From Candidatus Zipacnadia bacterium (GTDB lineage: Bacteria > Armatimonadota > UBA5377 > JALGUK01): a stretch of DNA of 9,972 nt. Location of the stretch: assembly GCA_029820875.1 (NCBI GenBank), contig JALGUK010000036.1, forward strand, positions 1-9,972. The letters run 5' to 3'. Position 1 is the first letter of the stretch; each line of letters begins with the position of its first letter. The notes under the pieces are model-generated. The model searched no databases. It saw only the letters and a program-made list of their open reading frames with translations, and was not told the DNA's origin. The position numbers and the translations under genes were made by a program. This document shows, one piece after another, positions 1 to 6,571 of this stretch.

Positions 1-1
1 A

Positions 2-1052
2 TGGGTCGTTCGCTCGACGGACAATGGCCAGACCTGGGATACGAGTCCGACGCCGGTCGCTCCGACACCTTACGATGACTATGAGGGGGTTCCCTCCGTA
101 TTCGAATCCAGCCCCCCGATGCAGCTCAAGGGCGAGCATGTGATATTACCGGTTTACGGCACGGTCTCTCCCGGGCACTACGAGACGGCTGTCATGCACT
201 CGACGGACTTCGGGAAGACATGGGGGGATGCCTCGCGCGTTGACCCGGAGCAGTCAGCGGGGTTCTCTTACGGCTTCTGTGAAGTCTGTGTCACGCGCCT
301 GGCCGACGGTCGGCTCATTATACTGATGCGCCCCGGTATGCACCAGGCTTACTCCGATGATGAGGGGTACACGTGGACCAAGGCCACCCGGTTGCCTCAC
401 CGTGGCGATGCGCCGACCGTCATCCGGACCAGGGACGACATCCTGGTCGTAGCGCACCGACTTGGCTGAACTTGATGACGGCTCCATCATCTGCATTTAC
501 TACGAAGAGGGGCCCGGGTCAAATATCAGGGAGGCGGTTTTTCGAATAGAGCCGGGTATCCGGCTGCACGACCTCGAGGTACGCTGGCCTGTGCCTCCTC
601 CGCCAGGGACGCGGGTTCCTCTACGTGCGTTGCATGCTGACGGGAAGCTGACCATAACGACCGACATGCAATGGACTGACAACGAGCGAGGTGCCGGTCC
701 GACTGCTGTCTTTGACGGAAACCTCGAGCACTACCACTCCGCGTGGAAAGCCGTTGAAAACCAGCCGGCGACTTACATACTTGAGCTGGACAAGGTTTAC
801 GAGTTGACCGGCTTCGGAATCTGCCTCAAGCAAAGCGATGGCGGGAGAGACTTCGCGGAGTCCGCCGAGGTGTATCTGTCCCAAGATGGCGTGGATTGGG
901 GGCAGCCTGTCGCCGTGTTCCAGGACACAGTGACCAAGAAGATCATCTACAGGCATTTCCCGACGCCGAAAGGCGCGAAGTTTGTCAAGGTCGTAATTAC
1001 AAAGTCGGACGGCTGGCCCGGGCTGAACGAACTTGAGCTTTACGCAAAGTGA
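2..1052 (+). pseudogene. Sialidase-like Asp-box/F5-8C protein, 5' cut by window, frameshifted
   Basis: This is the 3' part of a gene for a secreted sialidase-like (BNR/Asp-box beta-propeller) protein with a C-terminal discoidin (F5/8 type C, CBM32-like) sugar-binding domain. Reading frame 2 is open from base 2 to a TGA at 467-469 and carries three Asp boxes: STDNGQTW (14-37), STDFGKTW (200-223) and SDDEGYTW (353-376). The protein then continues in frame 3 from about 462 (LAELDDG) to the TGA at 1050-1052, through the AVFDGN and LNELELYA discoidin motifs. Against the intact neighbour at 1110-2654, the join at 461/462 lacks about 92 bases, which removes one propeller strand set with its Asp box and shifts the frame. 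Protein identity to the neighbour is about two thirds, judged by eye. Either it is a decaying paralogue or the deletion is an assembly error. The frame-3 part alone would lack most of the propeller, so a working product is unlikely. The 5' end lies outside the window. Confidence 0.85.
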
Positions 1053-1063
1053 GACGGACATGG

Positions 1064-1082
1064 CCGGCCTGCAAGCTGCCGG
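1064..1082 (+). other. Small hairpin between the tandem sialidase genes
   Basis: CCGGC (1064-1068) and GCCGG (1078-1082) form a five-pair GC stem with a nine-base loop, extendable by two G-T pairs. It sits 12 bases after the stop of the upstream copy and just before the ribosome binding site of the next gene. There is no T-run after it, so it is not a convincing intrinsic terminator. It could shield or process the intergenic mRNA, or be chance. Confidence 0.25.
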
Positions 1083-1093
1083 TTCTAAACCAT

Positions 1094-1100
1094 AAGGAGG
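1094..1100 (+). promoter_or_regulatory. Ribosome binding site fixing the GTG start at 1110
   Basis: AAGGAGG lies nine bases before the GTG at 1110-1112. It is a full match to the anti-Shine-Dalgarno core and fixes the non-ATG start directly before a signal peptide. Confidence 0.85.
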
Positions 1101-1109
1101 TGTCTCTCT

Positions 1110-2654
1110 GTGAGACTGCTGCTCAGTGTGATTATCTTACTTGCTATGTTGCCGGGCCTATCGAGCGATGCAGCCACGTTCCGTGAAATAACGGACAAAG
1201 GCCCTTGGGGCGACTACGAGGCCTTCCCCGACGTGTGCAAGATGGCCAACGGAGACCTTTATGTCGTCTTTTACGCTGGTTTTGGGCATGTATCCAACCC
1301 GAGCGCTAAGCTCCCTCGAGGGGGAGCCGTCTACGGACTGCGTTCATCGGATCAGGGCAAGAGCTGGAGCGCTCCAATCCTCGTAGTCGACACGCCCGAG
1401 GATGACCGCGACCCTCACGTTACCCAACTTGCCAATGGTGACCTTCTCGTTTCATTCTTCACCAGCCGTTATTATAAAGAAAACGGCAAGCAAAAGCGAG
1501 AGACAGAGGTTTATGTCGTGCGTTCGACTGACGGAGGGAATACCTGGGGCAAACCGGTCGTCGTTACCACGCCGTTCAAAGACAAGACGGGCGTCGGGCG
1601 ACGTGTTTTCGTCTCAGGCCCGCCTATCCAACTGAAGGGCCAGCACGTTGCGCTTCCGATTTACGCCGAGGAAGTGCCGGGCCATTATGTTACCGCTGTC
1701 GTACATTCCAACGACCTCGGCCGGACATGGACTGACACTGTTCTCGTTGACCCGGAGCAGTCGCTGAAATTCTCCTATGGCTTTTGCGAAGCGTCAATAG
1801 CACGCCTTCCCGACGTCCGGCTTATCATTCTGATGCGGCCGGGTATGCATGAAGCCTATTCAGAGGACGAGGGCTATACCTGGGGCAAAGCCATCCAATT
1901 GCCCCACAGGGGAGACGCCCCAACTGTGATGTTGACATCGAAGAACTTGCTGCTCGTCGCCCATCGATATCCCGGCACGGCTGTGTCAATCTCGACCGAT
2001 TTCGGTGCCACTTGGGGGCGTCCATGGCAAATTGATACCGTCGGCGGTGCCTATCCGGGTCTGGCCGAATTGGACGACGGCTCGATAATCTGTATCTACT
2101 ACGAGGAGGGCGCCGGGTCCGACATTCGCGAGGCGATTTTTACAATCGAACCTGGAATCGTCCTGGAGAACCTTGCAGAGAGGTGGCCTACGCCACCGCC
2201 CCCGGGCGAGAAGATAGACCTGTCCGCCCTGAATGCTGCGGGGAAACTGAAAATCATTACGGACATGGATGCAAAGGATGCTCGGCTCCCGGGCGGAGGG
2301 CCGCAAGCGGTCTTCGACGGGAACCTGGACTATTTCCACGCAGCGTGGAAGGCTTCCGAGGACGTGCCCGCCACCTATACACTCCAGTTGGACAAGTTGT
2401 ATGACCTTACCGGACTGGGAATCTGCCTCAAGCAGACCAGCCAAGGGAAGGACTACCCGGAATCCGCTGACATCTACCTGTCATCAGACGGCGAGAAGTG
2501 GGGGAAGCCGGTCGTCTCTTACCGCGACGCAGTGACCAGGACCGTCCAGTATGTCCACTTCCCCACACCGATAACGGCCAAGTTTGTACGGGTTGTGATC
2601 ACCAAAGCGGCCGGATGGCCCAGCCTTAATGAATTAGAGTTGTACGCGCAGTAA
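1110..2654 (+). CDS. Secreted sialidase-like Asp-box protein with C-terminal F5/8 type C domain
   Basis: A 514-residue exported protein of the sialidase/BNR superfamily (GH33-like fold), expected to release terminal sugars from glycans outside the membrane. The GTG start is supported by AAGGAGG nine bases upstream. Residues 1-22 form a signal peptide (MRLLLSVIILLAML core, likely cleaved near SDAA). The propeller spans about 25-350 with five Asp boxes: SSDQGKSW (79-86), STDGGNTW (139-146), SNDLGRTW (200-207), SEDEGYTW (251-258) and STDFGATW (295-302). Conserved-looking active-site candidates are E227 in GFCEAS, R243 in LMRPG and R286 in VAHR. The discoidin-like domain covers about 370-513 (AVFDGN 400-405, LNELELYA near the end). 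The classical FRIP arginine motif of GH33 is not present; the first strand reads YEAFPD instead. Sialic acid specificity is therefore uncertain, and another hydrolase or lyase specificity within the BNR fold is possible. It is a tandem paralogue of the broken gene just upstream. Confidence 0.9.
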   Translation: MRLLLSVIILLAMLPGLSSDAATFREITDKGPWGDYEAFPDVCKMANGDLYVVFYAGFGHVSNPSAKLPRGGAVYGLRSSDQGKSWSAPILVVDTPEDDRDPHVTQLANGDLLVSFFTSRYYKENGKQKRETEVYVVRSTDGGNTWGKPVVVTTPFKDKTGVGRRVFVSGPPIQLKGQHVALPIYAEEVPGHYVTAVVHSNDLGRTWTDTVLVDPEQSLKFSYGFCEASIARLPDVRLIILMRPGMHEAYSEDEGYTWGKAIQLPHRGDAPTVMLTSKNLLLVAHRYPGTAVSISTDFGATWGRPWQIDTVGGAYPGLAELDDGSIICIYYEEGAGSDIREAIFTIEPGIVLENLAERWPTPPPPGEKIDLSALNAAGKLKIITDMDAKDARLPGGGPQAVFDGNLDYFHAAWKASEDVPATYTLQLDKLYDLTGLGICLKQTSQGKDYPESADIYLSSDGEKWGKPVVSYRDAVTRTVQYVHFPTPITAKFVRVVITKAAGWPSLNELELYAQ

Positions 2655-2658
2655 CTTA

Positions 2659-3696
2659 TCAGATCGTCCGTGTGACCTTCGAGATGACCGCCGGGTGGTC
2701 GGGGTCGTGCTTGAGTCGCAGGGCAAGGTAATAGGCAAGTAGCTGCCCGGCGATTATGTACACGAGCGGGGAGCACAACTCGCTCACCGTCATCGGGATC
2801 TGGATTGGGACCGTCGCCAGCTTGTGAATCTCATCCCGAGCGCCGATGATGAGTGTCCGTGCGCCCAAGTCTTGGAGCATTGTGGCCAGTTCCATCATCT
2901 CATCGTGAAACTGGTCCTCCGGGATGATCAGAATCGCCGGAACATCCCCCGCAACGGTTGCAATGGGACCGTGCATGAAGTCGGCACGAGAGAACGGCTG
3001 AGCAAGAATGTAGCACGTCTCGGTCAGCTTCAGGGCTAATTCCCTTGCAGTGGCAAGATTAGGCCCTCGGGATACCACGGTGCTCCGCTTGTCCTCGCTT
3101 ATAAGCTCTGTCGCTTGCCGGATATCGACTCGCATATCCAGAACCTGTTGCATCGCTTCCGGCACGGCTCTGAGGTCGTCAATAAGCCTTTCGTTTTCGG
3201 CCCAACAGGCGCAAAGTAGGTACATCGCCGCCAGGGCGGATGTGTAGGTCTTGGTGGCCGGGACCGCCTCCTCGGGACCTGCCTGTGTGACAAACACACG
3301 TTCAACGACTTGCGTGATGGGCGAACCCTCAACGTTGGTAATCGCGTAGGTCACAGCGCCGGCTTCTTGAGCGCTTCGTAGCGATTGAATCACATCCAGG
3401 GCTTCGCCGGACTGAGAGATGCCGATCGCCAATGCACCCTCAAGCTTCAGATGCTGCCGATACATGGTGAAGATGGAAGGCGCTGACAGGCTGACAGGCA
3501 CACCGAGAACGTGTTCTATCATGTACTTGCCGAATGTGGCCACGTTATCGGACGTCCCTCGCGCGGGCATAACAACTAGGTGGGGCGCCTCCTCGCGCAT
3601 CCGTTGCCCGAACTCTCGGGCGAGCGGCAGGACATGGTTGATGGTTTTTTCCACCGCCTCGGGCTGCTCGTTGATCTCTTGGAACATCTTATGCAT
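2659..3696 (-). CDS. Two-SIS-domain sugar-phosphate isomerase/deaminase (GlmS isomerase-domain/NagB-II type)
   Basis: A 345-residue cytoplasmic protein with no signal peptide, matching the isomerase half of glucosamine-6-phosphate synthase (GlmS) without the N-terminal glutaminase domain. The first SIS domain holds ARGTSDN (45-51) and the phosphate-binding SQSGE (94-98). The second holds SRGPNLATARELALKLTE (209-226) and MHGPIATV (241-248). By alignment to E. coli GlmS from memory, catalytic E481, K485, E488, H504 and K603 correspond to E219, K223, E226, H242 and K340, so the active site looks intact. Lacking a glutaminase, the likely job is amino-sugar-6-phosphate deamination/isomerisation (NagB-II, AgaS-like) or fructosamine-6-phosphate deglycation (FrlB-like). 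It is the last gene of the minus-strand cluster, 35 bases after the glycosidase, and ends four bases from the convergent sialidase gene. The ribosome site before the ATG is weak (GTGGTG); a second in-frame ATG lies three codons later. Confidence 0.88.
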   Translation of the reverse strand: MHKMFQEINEQPEAVEKTINHVLPLAREFGQRMREEAPHLVVMPARGTSDNVATFGKYMIEHVLGVPVSLSAPSIFTMYRQHLKLEGALAIGISQSGEALDVIQSLRSAQEAGAVTYAITNVEGSPITQVVERVFVTQAGPEEAVPATKTYTSALAAMYLLCACWAENERLIDDLRAVPEAMQQVLDMRVDIRQATELISEDKRSTVVSRGPNLATARELALKLTETCYILAQPFSRADFMHGPIATVAGDVPAILIIPEDQFHDEMMELATMLQDLGARTLIIGARDEIHKLATVPIQIPMTVSELCSPLVYIIAGQLLAYYLALRLKHDPDHPAVISKVTRTI

Positions 3697-3731
3697 GTTT
3701 TCACCACTTTCCGTGGAGCATAATACACGAA

Positions 3732-6491
3732 CTAAAGGTCACTCCGGACACTTACGACAGGCCACGGCTGCGCGTCGGCCCGTGTTCCGAGCCAGGTCAC
3801 CTTGCCGCCTGTGGCTTCAAAGCCGCTGATTGCAGCATGGACTGGGCCCTCAAGCCAGAATTTCATCTTCTTGCAGGTTCCCGGCAGCGAGTGCCAGTCC
3901 AGCACGAGCCTATCGCAGCCTTTGTTACGCGCAGTTTCTATCAGCTTCGCGACCATCTCCGCCGGCAACGTGATGCGGGGATCTAAAACCAACGTTGGCC
4001 CTTCGGCGCGCCACTTTTCCACGATTTCCTTGCGTTGAGTAAAAACCACGACATCAACCGCGGGAACCGAAGGGGCACGGTACTGGAAACGCTTTGGAGT
4101 GAGTGTGGGTTTCAGCTCTCCCTTCGCGTTATACTCGACAACAACGTGCCACACCTGGCCGGGAGTAAGATGTCTCGACAACGTCAGTTGATGGCGGAGT
4201 CCAGGCCCGGCTGGCACGCTGTGGGCAGAAGAAGGCCCGCCTTCCTGGACGACGCCCGGTCCAGGGAGAGATGCAACCAGTTTGACTTCCAGCCCATGCT
4301 CGCCCTTTACCCTGATGTCGTACTCCATAGTCTGGCCGGTATTTTCGCACTCGAGCGAGAGCTGAGAACGTCCGACTCGCAGGTTTGAGGCTTTCATCTG
4401 CTTGGAACCGGGAGGAATATGTGGGCACAGGCGCACCGACTTGTCGGGAGCGTCGGGTTCAAACCCGGTCAAGTAGTAGAGCACCGCTTGGGCATTGATA
4501 CCGCCCTCCCACGGCCGGATGCGGTTACGCCCCCATATTTCCACCGATGGTTTGTCCTCCGGGGTATTCATCTCCGCAAACCCTGCAGAAGGCTCTGCAG
4601 CCTTCAGGATGTCCTCCAGGGCCTTCTCGGCCGCCGGGTGGTCAATTGCAGCCAGATTGTATAGCACGTACCCCGGTGTCATGCCGACATAATAGCCGAA
4701 CGTTGGCGTTGTCTTCACCGGGCCGCTCTCTCGCCAGAGGTAGGCCAGTGCGTTCAGGACATTGTCCCGAGCACGTTCATCCGCCGCTGCATACCGCACC
4801 CAAAGCGGGCGGAGGTTGATGTTTGCGAATGGTTCTTGGTGCAACTGCCCCGACACATCGCTCATCGCGGGTGCGTAGTAGCCTCGGTCGGGCATCCAGT
4901 AGCAATTCTCTGTGGCATGTCGCACTTTCTTTGCGAGCATCTTGAACCGGCTGGCGTCGGTCTTTTCCCCAAGCCTGTCCGCGACCTCGGCCAGCCCTTC
5001 CGCGGCGGCGACGAACTCAAAGGCCGAGTCGGCGGAGAGCAAGTCCAGGTCCACGTAATCAATTGGTGTCCCCTTCTGCGGGAACAGCATATAACCTGGG
5101 AAGCGATATGTCTCGTCGCCGTGAAACGGCAGGTGGTATCCTTCGGTCAGCTTCTGACCCAACAGGCAGCGTTTCAAGTAAGGATAATGCTCTTTGAGCA
5201 GTATGATGTCGCCCGAATGGAGATAGTACCAGTAGTGTTGCAGCACCACGAAACTTGCAATCTCGGCCGCTGGGACCTTGGCCTTGGCCCAGTCAACCTT
5301 CGGTGTAGGACCGGAGACGTCCTGGTCCAGCGCAATTGCATTGGGCACCTCGCCCAGCTTCGCACATGCCCGCCAATGGAAATCCAGGTAACGTTTGACA
5401 TCATCGAATTGCCCGATATCAAGCATGTACCGGACCGGACCGTTGGAATCGCGAATCCAGCAGTACGTATACTGGTACATCGGCGAGTAACCGCCTAATT
5501 CAGCCTGCTGTGTCTTGATTATGACTTTCTGATCTTCGAGAAAGTCCACTACCCGCTGGCTGTTATCGCACGCGAGCTGGGTTGTCCCCTCCTGCCACTT
5601 TTCCCAGAACTCAAGAGTCTTCTCTAGGAGTGCAGAGCCCTGGGCAGCGGCATCATCGAGGGCTTTTTGCGCATCTTCCCGGGTCATGCCGAATGCTACA
5701 ACGAATATCCTTGTCACCGGCCCGCGTTTTGCCGATACGGTCCCCAGCGGAAGGCGTAGTATCGCCGATTCCTGAGCACGGGACGTGCCTTTACCCTTTA
5801 GACCAGCGGGCTCAGGTGATTCCTTTGGGATAATCCATCGCGTCCTGCTGCCCAAGAAACGCGGCAGAATGCTTATTCGACCACGACTCAACATAACATT
5901 TGCGCCGTCGCGCTCGGGGGTGACGCCGGAAAAGGCGGCTTCGACGGCTACACCGCGCACAAGGCCGTGCTCCGGCGGTCTGACAGTGATGATACGGACG
6001 ATGACAGGCAGATCCGGCGGGACGAAATCCACAGTTTCCAGGCGCAGGCCGCCTGCGGAGCCGGATGTCCGCACAATTCCGGTGCCACGCACTCGTCGGA
6101 CGCTGCAATCCGCAAGTTGAACGCGTTTTCCCTCAACTACCAGTACCATGGCCTGCTGCCCCAGCAGGCCGGACGTCTTCTGGTAGTGGGGTGCGAGAGT
6201 GTTCTCGAGGGTGTTAGGGGGATCATACAGTCCCATCGTCGTGAAGACCCGGCCGTTGCCGATCGGGAAACAACCACGGTCGGCTCGTCCTGGCTGGCCC
6301 GGCTTAATGTCTTCCTCCGCCCACAGGCTTGTCTGGTCCAAGCGCGCTTGTTGCGTCGCCAAAGCGTTACCGACGCCCAGGGTGTCTTTTGAATTAATAT
6401 TCCGGCCCCGAATGGTGAATACGTACAAAATCGCCGACAACACAACAGCAAACAGCAATAGTTTCAGTATAAGCCGTTTCAACGTCAACAC
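3732..6491 (-). CDS. Membrane-anchored six-hairpin glycosidase-like protein with extra C-terminal domain
   Basis: A 919-residue protein with the layout of an (alpha/alpha)6-barrel glycosidase. Residues 7-25 are one hydrophobic segment after a lysine/arginine-containing N terminus and followed by IRGRN, suggesting an uncleaved anchor with the enzyme outside. About 70-290 looks like an N-terminal beta-sandwich. About 310-680 is the helical barrel, with YCWIRDSNGP (343-352), HGDETYRF (457-464), EMNTPED (640-646) and RPWEGGINAQAVLYYLTGF (659-677). These resemble GH15 glucoamylase and glycogen-debranching-type toroids, but I cannot name the family or substrate. About 690-790 is a C-terminal beta region. 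Residues 805-919 add a further alternating strand/helix domain I do not recognise. The start is GTG: an in-frame TGA lies three codons upstream, so the gene cannot begin earlier, and no clear ribosome site precedes it. It is the middle gene of the operon, 80 bases after the phosphodiester glycosidase-like gene. Confidence 0.8.
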   Translation of the reverse strand: MLTLKRLILKLLLFAVVLSAILYVFTIRGRNINSKDTLGVGNALATQQARLDQTSLWAEEDIKPGQPGRADRGCFPIGNGRVFTTMGLYDPPNTLENTLAPHYQKTSGLLGQQAMVLVVEGKRVQLADCSVRRVRGTGIVRTSGSAGGLRLETVDFVPPDLPVIVRIITVRPPEHGLVRGVAVEAAFSGVTPERDGANVMLSRGRISILPRFLGSRTRWIIPKESPEPAGLKGKGTSRAQESAILRLPLGTVSAKRGPVTRIFVVAFGMTREDAQKALDDAAAQGSALLEKTLEFWEKWQEGTTQLACDNSQRVVDFLEDQKVIIKTQQAELGGYSPMYQYTYCWIRDSNGPVRYMLDIGQFDDVKRYLDFHWRACAKLGEVPNAIALDQDVSGPTPKVDWAKAKVPAAEIASFVVLQHYWYYLHSGDIILLKEHYPYLKRCLLGQKLTEGYHLPFHGDETYRFPGYMLFPQKGTPIDYVDLDLLSADSAFEFVAAAEGLAEVADRLGEKTDASRFKMLAKKVRHATENCYWMPDRGYYAPAMSDVSGQLHQEPFANINLRPLWVRYAAADERARDNVLNALAYLWRESGPVKTTPTFGYYVGMTPGYVLYNLAAIDHPAAEKALEDILKAAEPSAGFAEMNTPEDKPSVEIWGRNRIRPWEGGINAQAVLYYLTGFEPDAPDKSVRLCPHIPPGSKQMKASNLRVGRSQLSLECENTGQTMEYDIRVKGEHGLEVKLVASLPGPGVVQEGGPSSAHSVPAGPGLRHQLTLSRHLTPGQVWHVVVEYNAKGELKPTLTPKRFQYRAPSVPAVDVVVFTQRKEIVEKWRAEGPTLVLDPRITLPAEMVAKLIETARNKGCDRLVLDWHSLPGTCKKMKFWLEGPVHAAISGFEATGGKVTWLGTRADAQPWPVVSVRSDL

Positions 6492-6571
6492 CTGGATTCA
6501 GTCATAATCTGACCGCACAAAGCGGTGCTCGTGGGTTCCAATCCCCGGTAGGAATGGAGAGAGGGCAATGT
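6492..6571. other. Intergenic spacer with hairpin and tRNA-3'-half-like sequence
   Basis: This 80-base gap separates the first two genes of the minus-strand cluster. It holds a five-pair hairpin, ACCGC/GCGGT (6512-6516 and 6522-6526), with no T-run on either strand. On the + strand TCAG-TCATAAT-CTGA (6498-6512) looks like an anticodon arm, and GGGTTCCAATCCC (6533-6545) like a T-loop. No D-arm or matching acceptor stem exists, so it is not a working tRNA. It may be a tRNA remnant or chance. Confidence 0.3.

Larger units (their letters stand above)
2..2654 (+). repeat. Diverged tandem gene duplication
   Basis: Bases 2-1049 and 1512-2651 encode colinear homologous protein, for example DPEQS-FSYGFCE, LIILMRPGMH-AYS-DEGYTW, LPHRGDAPTV and AELDDGSIICIYYEEG in both. 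The DNA has diverged at many third positions, so this is an old duplication, not a recent or assembly-made one. The only large length difference is the roughly 92-base gap at 461/462 of the first copy. Confidence 0.8.

Noticed and set aside
119..469. Separate small gene starting at ATG 119
   Set aside because: The frame is open and homologous to the paralogue well upstream of this ATG (Asp box STDNGQTW from base 14), so the ATG is internal and the window edge merely cuts the gene.
462..1052. Separate gene starting at TTG 462
   Set aside because: The TTG is the Leu codon of the conserved LAELDDG block, there is no ribosome site, and the region is the natural continuation of the upstream frame after a deletion.
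621..1061. 146-codon minus-strand frame opposite the broken sialidase copy
   Set aside because: It is antisense to the discoidin domain, which is plainly homologous to the intact neighbour; no independent support.
4836..5498. 220-codon + strand frame inside the six-hairpin gene
   Set aside because: It is antisense to the conserved barrel region (YCWIRDSNGP, HGDETYRF); no ribosome site or known domain supports it.
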